A DNA stretch of 39,234 bases from Nitrospirota bacterium (GCA_015233685.1 JADFXF010000014.1:1-39234), one strand, 5' to 3'; numbered from the stretch's first letter, positions 24,390 through 33,097 are shown. Program-made: numbers and translations. The notes: generated by a model not told the origin, from the sequence alone.

Positions 24390-26684
24390 ATGAAGGTACA
24401 AACGAAACTTGCATATAGTCACGCTGTTATAGTGGTGCTGCTAATCATCGGCAGTGTTACTAGTGTCTTTATATTGCGGTCGTCTCGTGATCTCATCCGC
24501 GATATTGTCAGCGACAGATACCTTAAAACTATATACTTAGATAACGTAATGTATGCCGTTAAAGGCATTGATGTGTCAATGTATAAGTTGCTTCTTGCCG
24601 CTGACAACAGTACCGGAGAATTGGACAATATTGATAAATACAAAATGACTATGACAGAGAATGTAAGCAAACTGGAACCCTTGATAAGAAGTGGTAAAGG
24701 CAAAATACTCCTGAAAACAATACAAAACATACAAGGTGATTATTTGTCATTTGTACGAGAACAAAGCCGTGCCGTTTTGCTGGTTAATTCAGAGGAATCA
24801 AAGGTATCGTTGTTTGATAAACAATTGAAACATTCTGCTGTATTATTGCAGGCAATTGATAATCTTACCGACTATCAAACATATAAGATGAGAGAAGGCG
24901 AGTCTCTCTCAAATAGAGAATATCAAATGTTCCTGGGTATAGTTTTGTCCGCGTGTCTGCTGTCAGTTATTATCAGCTTTTTAATTGCGGTAAAGGCGAT
25001 ACGTTCACTTGTTAATCAATTAGGGGCCGAACCAGGGGATATAATAGAGATATTAGAGAATATCTCACAGGGCAACCTGCAGGACGAATATGGACTGCGA
25101 AGGAATCAAAACAAAACGGGGATTATTAAATATGTAGATATATTGTTAGAGGAACTCAGGGAAAGAGATGGCCTTGTGCAATCTGAGTTGGCATTAGGGA
25201 CGCAATTAGAAGAGACTGTTTATGAGCTGAGACGCAGAGATGTACTACAGGAGACAATAAGAAGTGTCCTTGAAATATCCTTAGAGCATGTTCCTCTTCA
25301 GAGTAAATTGCAGAGAATTATGGATATAATCGTCTCTATTCCAGGCATAAGCATTGAACAAAAAGGATGTATCCACTTAAAAGTAGATGGCGCGGAAGAG
25401 TTACAGATGGTTGCTCAAAGAAATCTGCATGAACATTTATTAACAGCATGTGCGAGATTGCAATATGGGCAATGCCTTTGCGGGATAGCCGCCAGCACAG
25501 GTAAAACAGTATTTTCCAATAAGCTTGACGACTTACACACTGTCAGCTTTGAAGGAATGCATGAACATGGACACTACTGCATTCCCATAAAATCCGGCAG
25601 CAACGTATTAGGCGTATTATGCCTGTACGTCAGGCATAATCACGAAAGAAGTAAGTTGGAAGAGAGTTCTTTTGTATCTATAACTAACTCGATTGCGACC
25701 ATAATTGAGCATGGAAAAGGCGAGGATTCTATTAAGCGAATCAATAAATTTACTCAAACCGTCCTTAACAGCATAAATGACTCCCTCACGGTGATAGACG
25801 TCAATGATTTCACAATCGTCAGTACCAATAACAACTTCCTGAGGGAGTATAAGCTAGCTGGGACTGATGTAATAGGCAGACATTGTTATGAAGTTACCCA
25901 TAAAGTCTCTGAGCCTTGTAATCAACAGGAATACTCGTGTCCTGTTATGACTATGTTACGAACGGGTGAGTACGCGATGAGTGAGCACCTGCATTACGAT
26001 GAGGCTGGAAAGGAAGTCTATGTCTCCTGCTCTGCGTCGCCGATAAAAGATGAGGCAGGAAACATAGTACAATGTGTTTACGTGCTTAGAAACATATCTC
26101 AGAGAAAATACTACGAAAAACAGCTCCAGCAGCTCGCACACTATGATGTGGTTACGTCTCTTCCTAACCGGATATTACTTTTGGATAGATTAAATATTGC
26201 AATTGAATTTTCCACGCGGGAAGGCAATATGATGGCGTTGTTATTTATTGATTTAGATAAATTTAAGGCGGTTAATGATACTTATGGACATGAAACCGGA
26301 GATATTCTGCTTAGGGAGGTTTCAACAAGGTTATTAAGCAATGTCAGGAAATCAGACACGGTTTCCCGCGTCGGCGGAGATGAGTTTATTATTATTCTTA
26401 CTAAAGTAAACGGTAAGCTTGATGCCGGATTAATCGCGGATAAGATTATTGAATCATTAAATAAAACATTTTTTATAAATGGACATGAGTGCCGTATTGG
26501 CGGCAGTATTGGCATAGAGTTATATCCATTCAGCGATTTTGATTACGAGATTGAAAATATTACCGATGTCCTTATTAAAAGGGCCGATATGGCGATGTAT
26601 AGGGCAAAAGAACTTGGCAGGAACAGATTTGAGTATTACACCAGCGACCTGAGCGCTGAAAGTGAGAACCCTGTGCTTGACTAG
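24390..26684 (+). CDS. Membrane sensor diguanylate cyclase (4HB-HAMP-like, GAF, PAS, GGDEF)
   Basis: This 764-residue protein has a first span at 8-29, a periplasmic four-helix-type sensor, a second span at about 176-197 and a HAMP-like linker (QLGAEPGDIIEIL). A GAF domain (about 290-445) follows, then a PAS domain (about 450-580) and a GGDEF domain (about 600-755). The active site reads VSRVGGDEF near 661-665, with an RxxD inhibitory site (RKSD) five residues before it. It should therefore make c-di-GMP with product inhibition. The GAF has GQCLCG and HEHGHYC motifs, and the PAS has C-x4-H-x5-C-x6-C (CYEVTH onward), suggesting metal, heme or redox sensing. It has its own strong promoter. Confidence 0.92.
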   Translation: MKVQTKLAYSHAVIVVLLIIGSVTSVFILRSSRDLIRDIVSDRYLKTIYLDNVMYAVKGIDVSMYKLLLAADNSTGELDNIDKYKMTMTENVSKLEPLIRSGKGKILLKTIQNIQGDYLSFVREQSRAVLLVNSEESKVSLFDKQLKHSAVLLQAIDNLTDYQTYKMREGESLSNREYQMFLGIVLSACLLSVIISFLIAVKAIRSLVNQLGAEPGDIIEILENISQGNLQDEYGLRRNQNKTGIIKYVDILLEELRERDGLVQSELALGTQLEETVYELRRRDVLQETIRSVLEISLEHVPLQSKLQRIMDIIVSIPGISIEQKGCIHLKVDGAEELQMVAQRNLHEHLLTACARLQYGQCLCGIAASTGKTVFSNKLDDLHTVSFEGMHEHGHYCIPIKSGSNVLGVLCLYVRHNHERSKLEESSFVSITNSIATIIEHGKGEDSIKRINKFTQTVLNSINDSLTVIDVNDFTIVSTNNNFLREYKLAGTDVIGRHCYEVTHKVSEPCNQQEYSCPVMTMLRTGEYAMSEHLHYDEAGKEVYVSCSASPIKDEAGNIVQCVYVLRNISQRKYYEKQLQQLAHYDVVTSLPNRILLLDRLNIAIEFSTREGNMMALLFIDLDKFKAVNDTYGHETGDILLREVSTRLLSNVRKSDTVSRVGGDEFIIILTKVNGKLDAGLIADKIIESLNKTFFINGHECRIGGSIGIELYPFSDFDYEIENITDVLIKRADMAMYRAKELGRNRFEYYTSDLSAESENPVLD

Positions 26685-26829
26685 TTCCTTAATTTATTTA
26701 GGGAAACTCCAGTGAAAATAAACACTTGACGTGACTGCGTACATATGTTTTACACTATTATGGGGCATCTGGTGGGCATCTGGATAAAAGGAGCGCGATA
26801 GGACATGCAGCGTCCTCTTTGGGACGTTT
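26685..26829. other. Intergenic region between convergent genes
   Basis: This region holds a duplicated GGGCATCTGG (from 26763) and a 5-bp CGTCC/GGACG stem at 26811-26826 followed by TTTCT, a weak terminator candidate for the cyclase gene. A TTGACG near 26728 has no good -10 partner. Confidence 0.35.
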
Positions 26830-27942
26830 CTACTTTGGTAATACATGATTATTTTTTCTCAGAATTGATGCTATATTTTTAAAAAGCAGGGCGTTTTCTC
26901 TGTGGCTCTTTACGGCTATCCTCAGATAATTGTCATTCAGGCCGTTGAAGTTTGAGCAGTCTCTGAGGACGATTCCCCGTTTTCTTAACTCTTCGTAGAG
27001 AACCGGCGCCCTTTCGTCTCTTGTCAGATAGAAATTTATTTTAGACGGGTAGAAGCTAATCTCATGCCTTCGCAGCATTTTCTCTATGTAGGCCTTTTCC
27101 CTTCTCAGATATTTAAAGGTCTCTGTCTCATAGGCCTTGTCGCAAAGGGCGGCAACTCCCGCCCTCTGCGACAGTGAGTTTACCGACCAGGGCTCTTTGT
27201 TGGCGGCAAGGGCCGCAGAGACGTCATCGTGAAAGAACATGGCCCCAAGCCTCAGGCCGCTTAGTGCGTAGAACTTTGTCAGAGAGCGCAGCACCATAAG
27301 GCCGGGATTATTGCACACCTCGCTGCTGATACTCTCCTGCGCCGCGAAATCCACAAACGCCTCATCAACCACTAAATAGCAGTTACACTGCCCGGCGTGC
27401 TTTACGATAGACAGCACGGCGTCTCTGCTTAGGACGCCTCCGGTTGGGGAGTTGGGATTACAGAGAAACGCGATGTCGGCGTCTCTCATTCCCCTGATAA
27501 AGCCTTCAATGTTCAGCTCAAAGTTGTCTCTTTCTTCTATTGGAAAAAATGTTATTTCTTTCACGCCGTTTACAGACAGCGCCCTTTCGTATTCTGAGAA
27601 CGTTGGTACTGCGATAAGCGCCCTTACTGGTTTAATAGCCCGCGCAATAAGATAAATAAGCTCGGTGCTGCCATTGCCGCACATTATATTTTTATCGGGG
27701 ACGCCGGTTTTTTTCGATAATTGGCGGCGCAACGCTGTGCAGTCAGGGTCGGGATACGCTGGCAGGTATTTCAGGGCCTTTCTGAGTTCGGCCTTCACCT
27801 TTTTGGATATGCCCAGTGGGTTTACCGACGCGCTGAAATCCAGCACCTTCCGATGGGCAATCCCCAGTTCGGCGGCAAGGCCATAGATGTTCCCCCCGTG
27901 GCGCGGCCTGTCCCGCCCCGCGGCAGAGCGCTTGTCTGGCAT
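26830..27942 (-). CDS. cobD: CobD-like threonine-phosphate decarboxylase / HisC-family aminotransferase
   Basis: This 370-residue fold-type I PLP enzyme opens with RHGGNIYGLAAELG, characteristic of CobD, which makes aminopropanol phosphate for the cobalamin nucleotide loop. Other motifs are DFSASVNPLG, CGNGSTELIY, the AFLCNPNSPTGG loop with PLP-contacting Asn, VVDEAFVDF, the Schiff-base Lys in SLTKFYALSGLRLG, and a C-terminal Arg in LRIAVKSHREN. Histidinol-phosphate aminotransferase is the main alternative, but the HGGNIYG start favours CobD. No other cobalamin gene or riboswitch is in view. It lies 26 bp downstream of the pseudo-receiver gene and may be read from the pilT operon. Confidence 0.85.
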   Translation of the reverse strand: MPDKRSAAGRDRPRHGGNIYGLAAELGIAHRKVLDFSASVNPLGISKKVKAELRKALKYLPAYPDPDCTALRRQLSKKTGVPDKNIMCGNGSTELIYLIARAIKPVRALIAVPTFSEYERALSVNGVKEITFFPIEERDNFELNIEGFIRGMRDADIAFLCNPNSPTGGVLSRDAVLSIVKHAGQCNCYLVVDEAFVDFAAQESISSEVCNNPGLMVLRSLTKFYALSGLRLGAMFFHDDVSAALAANKEPWSVNSLSQRAGVAALCDKAYETETFKYLRREKAYIEKMLRRHEISFYPSKINFYLTRDERAPVLYEELRKRGIVLRDCSNFNGLNDNYLRIAVKSHRENALLFKNIASILRKNNHVLPK

Positions 27943-27968
27943 ATTATGTTAACACCTTTGAAGAACGG

Positions 27969-28427
27969 CTATGCCTTGCCGGATTCGCGAAGAATCTCGT
28001 TATATACCTTATAAAACAGGTAGTTAGTCGGGATAGATTTCTTTAGAATCGTCTTTATCTCCGGCATGTCGGCCTCGTTTATTACGATATTGACACTCTC
28101 CGCGTAGGCCGCCATATGGTCAAGCGTAGTGTATTTTGTCCCCGCGAGGACAACAAATGTCTTTCTTCTGGCCGATATTGGCATAGATTGAACAATTTCG
28201 AGGACTTCGTTATTTTCGGAGTTTCCACCGCCGAAACTGTCATGGACATATACTACATCATACTGGTCATACTTTAGCTTGTCTGAGACGTCTTCAGGTG
28301 ATTCGGCTCTTTGAACCTTATAGGCAAGGTCTTCTAACGCGCCCTCTGCCGCCTCCGCTCTTTCCACGTTGTCGTCGCAGACCAGCGCGGCCCTAGTTTC
28401 ATCTGAGATGGGTGTAATGGCTGGCAT
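27969..28427 (-). CDS. CheY-like pseudo-receiver protein
   Basis: This 152-residue protein has the receiver-fold pattern. ALVCDDN provides the acidic pair and DVVYVHDSFGG provides a candidate phospho-Asp. VVLAGT supplies the Ser/Thr strand end. The invariant Lys strand instead reads VNIVINEADM, so the conserved Lys appears lost and phosphoryl signalling is doubtful. The C-terminus adds about 25 residues. AGGAGG precedes the ATG by 7 nt. It follows the second pilT-like gene by 25 bp, so I infer a role in pilus retraction or twitching control, possibly as a protein-protein adaptor. Confidence 0.72.
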   Translation of the reverse strand: MPAITPISDETRAALVCDDNVERAEAAEGALEDLAYKVQRAESPEDVSDKLKYDQYDVVYVHDSFGGGNSENNEVLEIVQSMPISARRKTFVVLAGTKYTTLDHMAAYAESVNIVINEADMPEIKTILKKSIPTNYLFYKVYNEILRESGKA

Positions 28428-28452
28428 TTCCCGGCCTCCTGTTCATAATCTG

Positions 28453-29628
28453 TTATTTTTTGGCCTTTCTGGCATAGTCTTTATCTATGCTCAGGCCTTC
28501 GATGTCTGTGGTCTTTTCGCCCTTGGAGCTTTTTACCATATCCAGCCCTCTGCCTACGATGGCCTTTCTTGAGGAGTAGGCAAGCGCCGTCTCTTCATTT
28601 ATCAGCCCCGCCTTGTAGAGGTTTATTATGGACTTGTCAAATGTCTGCATACCGTAGTTATCACCGGCGTCTATTATCTCGTAAAAGGTCTTTCCCTCCC
28701 CTTCGCCATTTGTTATTGTGTCCTTCACCCGAAGATTTGTCTTTAATATCTCAATTGCGGCAACCCTGCCGCCTCCAACCTTGGGCATAAGCCTCTGGCT
28801 TACTATCCATCTGACAGTGTCTGCGAGGCGGTGGCGAAGCAGCACCTCCTCATCCTTATCGAACATACCTATGATTCTGTTAACCGTCTGTCCGGAGTCA
28901 ATTGTGTGCAGGGTGGCAAGGACAAGATGGCCTGTCTCGGCTGCCGTAATACCAATTTCCACAGTCTCGCGGTCTCTCATTTCACCAACGAGGATGACTT
29001 TGGGCGCCTGTCTCAGGGCGGCCCTCAGCCCATTTGCAAATGAATCGAAATCCACTCCCATCTCCCTCTGGTTAAACGTGGATTTCTTATGCGGGTGCAT
29101 GTACTCCACAGGGTCTTCAAGCGTCAGCACATGGACGGCCTTTTGCTCGTTGATGAGGTTTAATACGGCGGCAAGCGTAGATGACTTACCGCTTCCGGTT
29201 GCTCCGGTGACGAGGACGAGGCCGTTTTTCTCTTCGGCAATCAGGCCGAGGACCTTTGGCACTCTCAGGTCGGCAAGGGTGGGGATGCGTGTCTCGAGTT
29301 TTCTTAGAACGATGGAGTATGTGCCGCGCTGCGAGAAGATATTTACCCTGAACCTGGCCTTGCCGGGCAGGGAATATGACAAGTCGCAGGAGCCTTGCCT
29401 TATCAGATTTTCAACTAATCTCCTGTCTGAGTGGATAAGGTGCAGGGCAAAGACCTCAGTTTGAAAAGGCGTCAGCGATTTCAACGACTGGTCGTCGAAC
29501 TCAACGGGCAGGAGCTGCCCGGCTGCCTCTACCTGCGGCGGTTTTCCAACCGTAAGGTTCAGGTCGGACACGTTGGCGGCACTCTCAAGCATTGTGGACA
29601 GTATTGAGTCAATATCGTTTTTTGTCAT
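28453..29628 (-). CDS. Type IV pilus retraction ATPase, second paralogue (PilT/PilU)
   Basis: This 391-residue hexameric secretion-type ATPase has Walker A GATGSGKSSTLA near 133, the Asp box TLEDPVEYMHP, Walker B VILVGEMRDRETVEI and the His box LATLHTI. The C-terminal PilT motif (A-x-R-N-L-I-R-E in PilT) is replaced by ILKTNLRVKDTITNGEGEG, and the protein carries an extra Ser/Lys-rich tail. These differences resemble PilU, which depends on PilT for retraction. It lies 38 bp behind pilT on the same strand with GGAG before its ATG. Confidence 0.88.
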   Translation of the reverse strand: MTKNDIDSILSTMLESAANVSDLNLTVGKPPQVEAAGQLLPVEFDDQSLKSLTPFQTEVFALHLIHSDRRLVENLIRQGSCDLSYSLPGKARFRVNIFSQRGTYSIVLRKLETRIPTLADLRVPKVLGLIAEEKNGLVLVTGATGSGKSSTLAAVLNLINEQKAVHVLTLEDPVEYMHPHKKSTFNQREMGVDFDSFANGLRAALRQAPKVILVGEMRDRETVEIGITAAETGHLVLATLHTIDSGQTVNRIIGMFDKDEEVLLRHRLADTVRWIVSQRLMPKVGGGRVAAIEILKTNLRVKDTITNGEGEGKTFYEIIDAGDNYGMQTFDKSIINLYKAGLINEETALAYSSRKAIVGRGLDMVKSSKGEKTTDIEGLSIDKDYARKAKK

Positions 29629-29666
29629 AGTTTCGTCTCCTCAACCACATAATTCAATAAATACGT

Positions 29667-30740
29667 CTAAAAATCAGGAGGCGGTTCCTTGAGAAATGGG
29701 ATAAACCGCTTCTTATCAATTGCCTTTTCGTATGATTCCTCCGGCGATACCCAGCCCTTTTGCAGCAAATCCAAAATGGCGTCGTCAAGGGTCTGCATTC
29801 CGAGCTTTTTTCCTGTCTGCATTACTGAGGCAAGCTGCGGTGTCTTGGCCTCCCTTATCAGGTTGGCCGCGGCATAGGTGATGATAAGGATTTCAAGGCA
29901 GGCTATTCTGCCCTTTTTATCTATCCTTCTAAAGAGATTTTGAGCAACGACCCCCTTCAGGGCCTCTGATAGTGTGGTGCGTATCTGCGCCTGCTGATTT
30001 GCGGGAAACACATCCACCACCCTGTCAACGGTCTTTGTGGCGCTTTGCGTGTGGAGGGTGCCAAAGACGAGGTGTCCGGTTGAGGCCGCCTCAAGGGCCA
30101 GTTGAATCGTCTCAAGGTCTCTCATTTCTCCAACGAGTATTATGTCCGGGTCTTCACGAAGCGCCCCTCTGAGGGCAGCCGCAAAGGACTTTGTATGAAG
30201 GCCAACCTCACGATGGTTGACTATGCAGCTCTGACTTTTATGGACAAATTCTATGGGGTCTTCAATTGTGAGGATGTGGTCTTTACGCACCTTATTCGCG
30301 TAGTCTATAATTGCCGCAAGGGTTGTTGATTTACCGCTTCCGGTTGGTCCGGTAACAAGGACGAGGCCTTTTTGCAGTGTGGCAAACCTCTTGCATACAA
30401 GGGGTATGTTGAGTTCCTCGACCGTTGCAATCTTACTGGGGATAAGCCTGAATACCGACCCCACGCCCCATTTCTGTTGAAAGAAATTAGCCCTGTAGCG
30501 ACCAAGTCCTGGCACCTCGTAGGCAAAGTCAATATCTCCCGTTTCCTCATAGACCTTTATTTTCTCTTCGGGGGCGATTTCGTAGAGCATAGACTTGAGT
30601 TCGTCGTTGTCGAGCTCCTTGTACTTTACTCGTTCCATCTCGCCGCGAATACGCAAAATCGGCTGCGACCCAGCAACCATGTGGAGATCTGAGGCGCCTT
30701 GTTCGTTCATTAACTTAAAAAACGCGTCTATCTTCGCCAC
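29667..30740 (-). CDS. pilT: Type IV pilus retraction ATPase
   Basis: PilT depolymerises type IV pili, driving twitching and DNA uptake. The start is the GTG at 30740, giving MAKIDAFFKLMNEQGASDLHM, the standard PilT N-terminus, with GGGGAGGG 5 nt upstream. An upstream in-frame start at 30779 would add 13 unrelated residues. Motifs are GPTGSGKSTT, TIEDPIEFVH, IILVGEMRDLETIQ, FGTLHT and the PilT C-terminal AANLIREAKTPQL followed by GMQTLDDAI. It is first in a run with the pilU-like, pseudo-receiver and cobD-like genes. ComF elsewhere in the window is compatible with a DNA-uptake role. Confidence 0.95.
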   Translation of the reverse strand: MAKIDAFFKLMNEQGASDLHMVAGSQPILRIRGEMERVKYKELDNDELKSMLYEIAPEEKIKVYEETGDIDFAYEVPGLGRYRANFFQQKWGVGSVFRLIPSKIATVEELNIPLVCKRFATLQKGLVLVTGPTGSGKSTTLAAIIDYANKVRKDHILTIEDPIEFVHKSQSCIVNHREVGLHTKSFAAALRGALREDPDIILVGEMRDLETIQLALEAASTGHLVFGTLHTQSATKTVDRVVDVFPANQQAQIRTTLSEALKGVVAQNLFRRIDKKGRIACLEILIITYAAANLIREAKTPQLASVMQTGKKLGMQTLDDAILDLLQKGWVSPEESYEKAIDKKRFIPFLKEPPPDF

Positions 30741-30796
30741 TTTAACCCTCCCCAAACTAAATTGTAAATTGCCACACAACGCACCATACGGCTGGA

Positions 30797-30826
30797 AGTG
30801 TAGCAGATTCTAAGCGATTTTGTCAA
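30797..30826 (-). promoter_or_regulatory. Promoter candidate for pilT
   Basis: Read on the minus strand, TTGACA (30826-30821) and TACACT (30802-30797) have an 18-bp spacer. The start would be near 30790, about 50 nt before the GTG of pilT. The -35 is perfect and the -10 matches 4 of 6. Confidence 0.55.
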
Positions 30827-30956
30827 AGACGGGCAACTGAGTGTCTCAGTTTGATATTTTTGCCCCGTAGGTAATTCCATTTCTAAATAATACCTGCAAT
30901 AATATATTTTATCTCACTCCGCGACAAAAAATTGTCATCACCCTTCTTGTCTTGTC

Positions 30957-31030
30957 GTCATTCCGGCTTGTCCGGAATCGTATTTGGCTTGAGGATGTGC
31001 TGAGACAGATTCCGGACAAGCCGGAATGAC
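30957..31030. repeat. Paired palindromic repeat (REP/BIME-like), copy 4
   Basis: The same 23-bp arms as in the 23757 element, perfectly inverted, lie only 28 bp apart. The spacer is unrelated to the other copies. No CAGGG ends or target duplication are seen. Confidence 0.88.
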
Positions 31031-31159
31031 AGACTAAGATATTTCATAAATACGCTAATCACTGATTATTAATGCACATATGATTTAAAAATAGAATTAC
31101 ATTAAAGCTGCCGGCTCCAAAGTCATACTTCAATTCCCTGATCCTGGTTTCGGCTCATT

Positions 31160-31360
31160 ATGGCATCTGCTTTTTCTCTTGAAAGATGCGGTTTTCCTGA
31201 CGCTAACGTCGTACAAGTCTTAGCACGTCATACAGATATCAGAACAACACAAAAATATTATCATGCCACCTCTGCTAAATTAAGGAATCAGGTGAACATG
31301 AGGGGGAAGGTTCTAAAACTTGGCAAACCAAAAACCGGAATGGAACCAGAACGACATTAA
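31160..31360 (+). pseudogene. C-terminal fragment of a tyrosine recombinase (integrase)
   Basis: Residues MASAFSLERCGF, then VVQVLARHTDIRTTQKYYH, match the end of phage-type integrases: the L-x-x-H-x-D/S-I-x-T-T-x-x-Y box with the nucleophile Tyr. Just upstream in frame, RLI lines up with the catalytic Arg region, but a TGA precedes it. The rest of the enzyme is absent. The fragment ends 36 bp from the 3' end of tRNA-Leu, a common integration target, so it is probably the remnant of an integrated element. Confidence 0.75.
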
Positions 31361-31395
31361 TTTTTACAAGTGATTGATTTATAAGGACAAAAATA

Positions 31396-31477
31396 TGCCG
31401 AAGGGGGGACTCGAACCCCCATAGGTCACCCCACACGCCCCTCAAACGTGCGTGTCTACCAGTTCCACCACTTCGGC
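31396..31477 (-). tRNA. tRNA-Leu (GAG anticodon)
   Basis: On the minus strand the acceptor GCCGAAG pairs with CTTCGGC, and the discriminator is A (T at 31396). The D-arm contains GTGGTGGAACTGGTAGAC. The anticodon stem CACGT pairs with GCGTG around TTGAGGG, giving GAG. The T-arm is GGGGGTTCGAGTCCCCC. The CCA end is not encoded. It lies 59 bp past cpoB on the same strand, with its 3' end facing the integrase fragment. Confidence 0.95.
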
Positions 31478-31536
31478 CACAGACAGCTCTATACTACAAC
31501 AGTGCAGCCAATGTTTTCAATCTTTATTTTGCGGCG

Positions 31537-32514
31537 CTACCTCAACGGTGAGGGCACCTTCTTCTTCGTATCAGTCTTTGTCGCAGGTTGATTCCCAATC
31601 AGCTGTAGCTGCTTCTTTGCCTGATCCGCCTCGGGCGCATGCGGATAGTCATCAATGATTTGCTGAAGTATTGTCCTTGCCGGTTTTGGATCCTTTATCT
31701 CAATAAACGCCAGTGCCTGTTTCAACTTTGCGGCGGGGACTTTGTCACTGTTTGGATATTTTTTCACCACTATGTCGTAGCTCAAAATAGCATCCTCGTA
31801 GCTGCCCTCTTTAAAGTATGACTCACCGATCCAGAAATTCCCGCTGGCGGCTAATGAACTCGTCGGAAACTCCTTCGCTACGCGGTTGAATTTCTCCCTG
31901 CTTTCCTTGTATTTGCCGCCGTTGAAGTCTTTCATCGCATCGTCATACATCGCCTTAGGGCTGGTCTGCTGAGCAGGCGGCGGTTCTGGTGAAGGCGGCG
32001 GTGGTGGTGCAGCCGTCGGAGGCTCTTTTGATGCTGTGGCTGGTGGTTTCTGCGTCGGCACTGGTTCGGGGCGTGAGATTGCTATGCCTTTTTTCTGCAG
32101 GGCAGCCTCGATTCTCTCAACTCTTCCCCTTAGGTCGCCTATCTCGGTTGTCACCATCTCTAACTGTGTTTTCAGGAGATCACGTTCGGCCTTGGCCTCG
32201 GCTAAGGCGTGGTCAACATAAAACTTTCTCTCCTCAACACGTCCATACAGTTGTTGGAGTTCGCGGCTCAAATTGGTAGCCTTTGAGTTCAGATTCTCCT
32301 GGCTATCCCTTATGGCGTTTAACGTGTCAGACTTGCCTTTTTGCGTATCCGATATCGAGAGCCGACTTTTTATGTCTGCCACATCGTCTTTTTGCTGATA
32401 CTGTACCTTCTTCAATTCGCTGACATCAGCCTTAAGGTGTGCAAACTCGTCCGTGGCGCAAGAGGCCATAACCAGTATCAAAACTGCCGGTACTATTTTA
32501 GTAATCCGCAACAC
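31537..32514 (-). CDS. cpoB: Tol-Pal system protein CpoB/YbgF
   Basis: CpoB links outer-membrane constriction by Tol-Pal with peptidoglycan synthesis. This version has an N-terminal hydrophobic signal ending LVMASCA, which looks like a lipoprotein box with Cys. A coiled coil follows (about residues 20-135), then a Pro-rich linker (KPPATASKEPPTAAPPPPPS region) and three TPR-type repeats (KAMYDDAMKDFNGGKY onward). E. coli CpoB is periplasmic and not lipidated, so lipidation here would be a difference. I chose the GTG at 32514, with AGGAGG about 10 nt upstream; an upstream in-frame start at 32556 would overlap pal. It is the last gene of the tol-pal cluster. Confidence 0.92.
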   Translation of the reverse strand: MLRITKIVPAVLILVMASCATDEFAHLKADVSELKKVQYQQKDDVADIKSRLSISDTQKGKSDTLNAIRDSQENLNSKATNLSRELQQLYGRVEERKFYVDHALAEAKAERDLLKTQLEMVTTEIGDLRGRVERIEAALQKKGIAISRPEPVPTQKPPATASKEPPTAAPPPPPSPEPPPAQQTSPKAMYDDAMKDFNGGKYKESREKFNRVAKEFPTSSLAASGNFWIGESYFKEGSYEDAILSYDIVVKKYPNSDKVPAAKLKQALAFIEIKDPKPARTILQQIIDDYPHAPEADQAKKQLQLIGNQPATKTDTKKKVPSPLR

Positions 32515-32539
32515 CGCTTGTATTCCTCCTATTTGCCGG

Positions 32540-33076
32540 CTATTTGCTGGAAACAAAATGTGCCCTTCTGTTTTTCAACCAGCATTCCTCCGTGTGCTCC
32601 ATACACACCTGCTTTTCCTTTCCAAAACTGATAGTCTCAAGTCTGCTTGCCGGAACACCTAATGATACCAGATAGTTTTTCGTTGACTGCGCACGCTGGT
32701 CTCCCAGTGCAAGGTTATACTCGCTTGAACCCCTCTCGTCGCAATGTCCTTCTACCAGTACGCTGACGTTTGAGTTTTTCAAAAGCCATTCCGCTATCTT
32801 TCTGAGATTTGCCTTTTCATCATCGGCTACATCATACCTGTTGTACCCAAAATGTATGTCCTTAAAAAGACTCGCCATCTGTGACCGAATCTGCTCCTCA
32901 GACAACGCACCCTCCCTTATCTTGTCCCTGTCAATCTTGATTACGTCGTCTTTGCCATTCCTTTCCTTTGTCCCTGCATCTTTCCCTTTCTTGTCGTCCG
33001 GAACCGCTACATCTGTCGTAGCGCAACCCGATACAACGAGGGCAAGAAGCACTAATAACAAGGCTATGCGTTTCAT
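32540..33076 (-). CDS. pal: Peptidoglycan-associated lipoprotein
   Basis: Pal anchors the outer membrane to peptidoglycan and is moved by the TolQRA motor. The 178-residue precursor has a signal peptide with lipobox VVSGCA (Cys17 or close to it), a charged linker, and an OmpA-like domain. The peptidoglycan-binding motif is VLVEGHCDERGSSEYNLALGDQRA, and SFGKEKQVCMEHTEECWLKNRRA follows near the end. Two cysteines in that last segment could form a disulfide. GGAGG precedes the ATG. It sits 21 bp after tolB. Confidence 0.96.
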   Translation of the reverse strand: MKRIALLLVLLALVVSGCATTDVAVPDDKKGKDAGTKERNGKDDVIKIDRDKIREGALSEEQIRSQMASLFKDIHFGYNRYDVADDEKANLRKIAEWLLKNSNVSVLVEGHCDERGSSEYNLALGDQRAQSTKNYLVSLGVPASRLETISFGKEKQVCMEHTEECWLKNRRAHFVSSK

Positions 33077-33097
33077 TCCTATACCTCCAAATTGTGT

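Larger units (their letters stand above)
30741..31159. other. Gene-free region upstream of pilT
   Basis: These 420 bp hold the pilT promoter candidate, one inverted-repeat element (30957-31030) and, toward 31159, sequence leading into an integrase fragment. No coding region is supported. Confidence 0.65.

Noticed and set aside
26806-26883. 25-codon open frame starting MQRPLWDV after AAAGGAG
   Set aside because: It overlaps the convergent cobD-like gene end, the spacing from the ribosome-like site is long, and there is no independent support.
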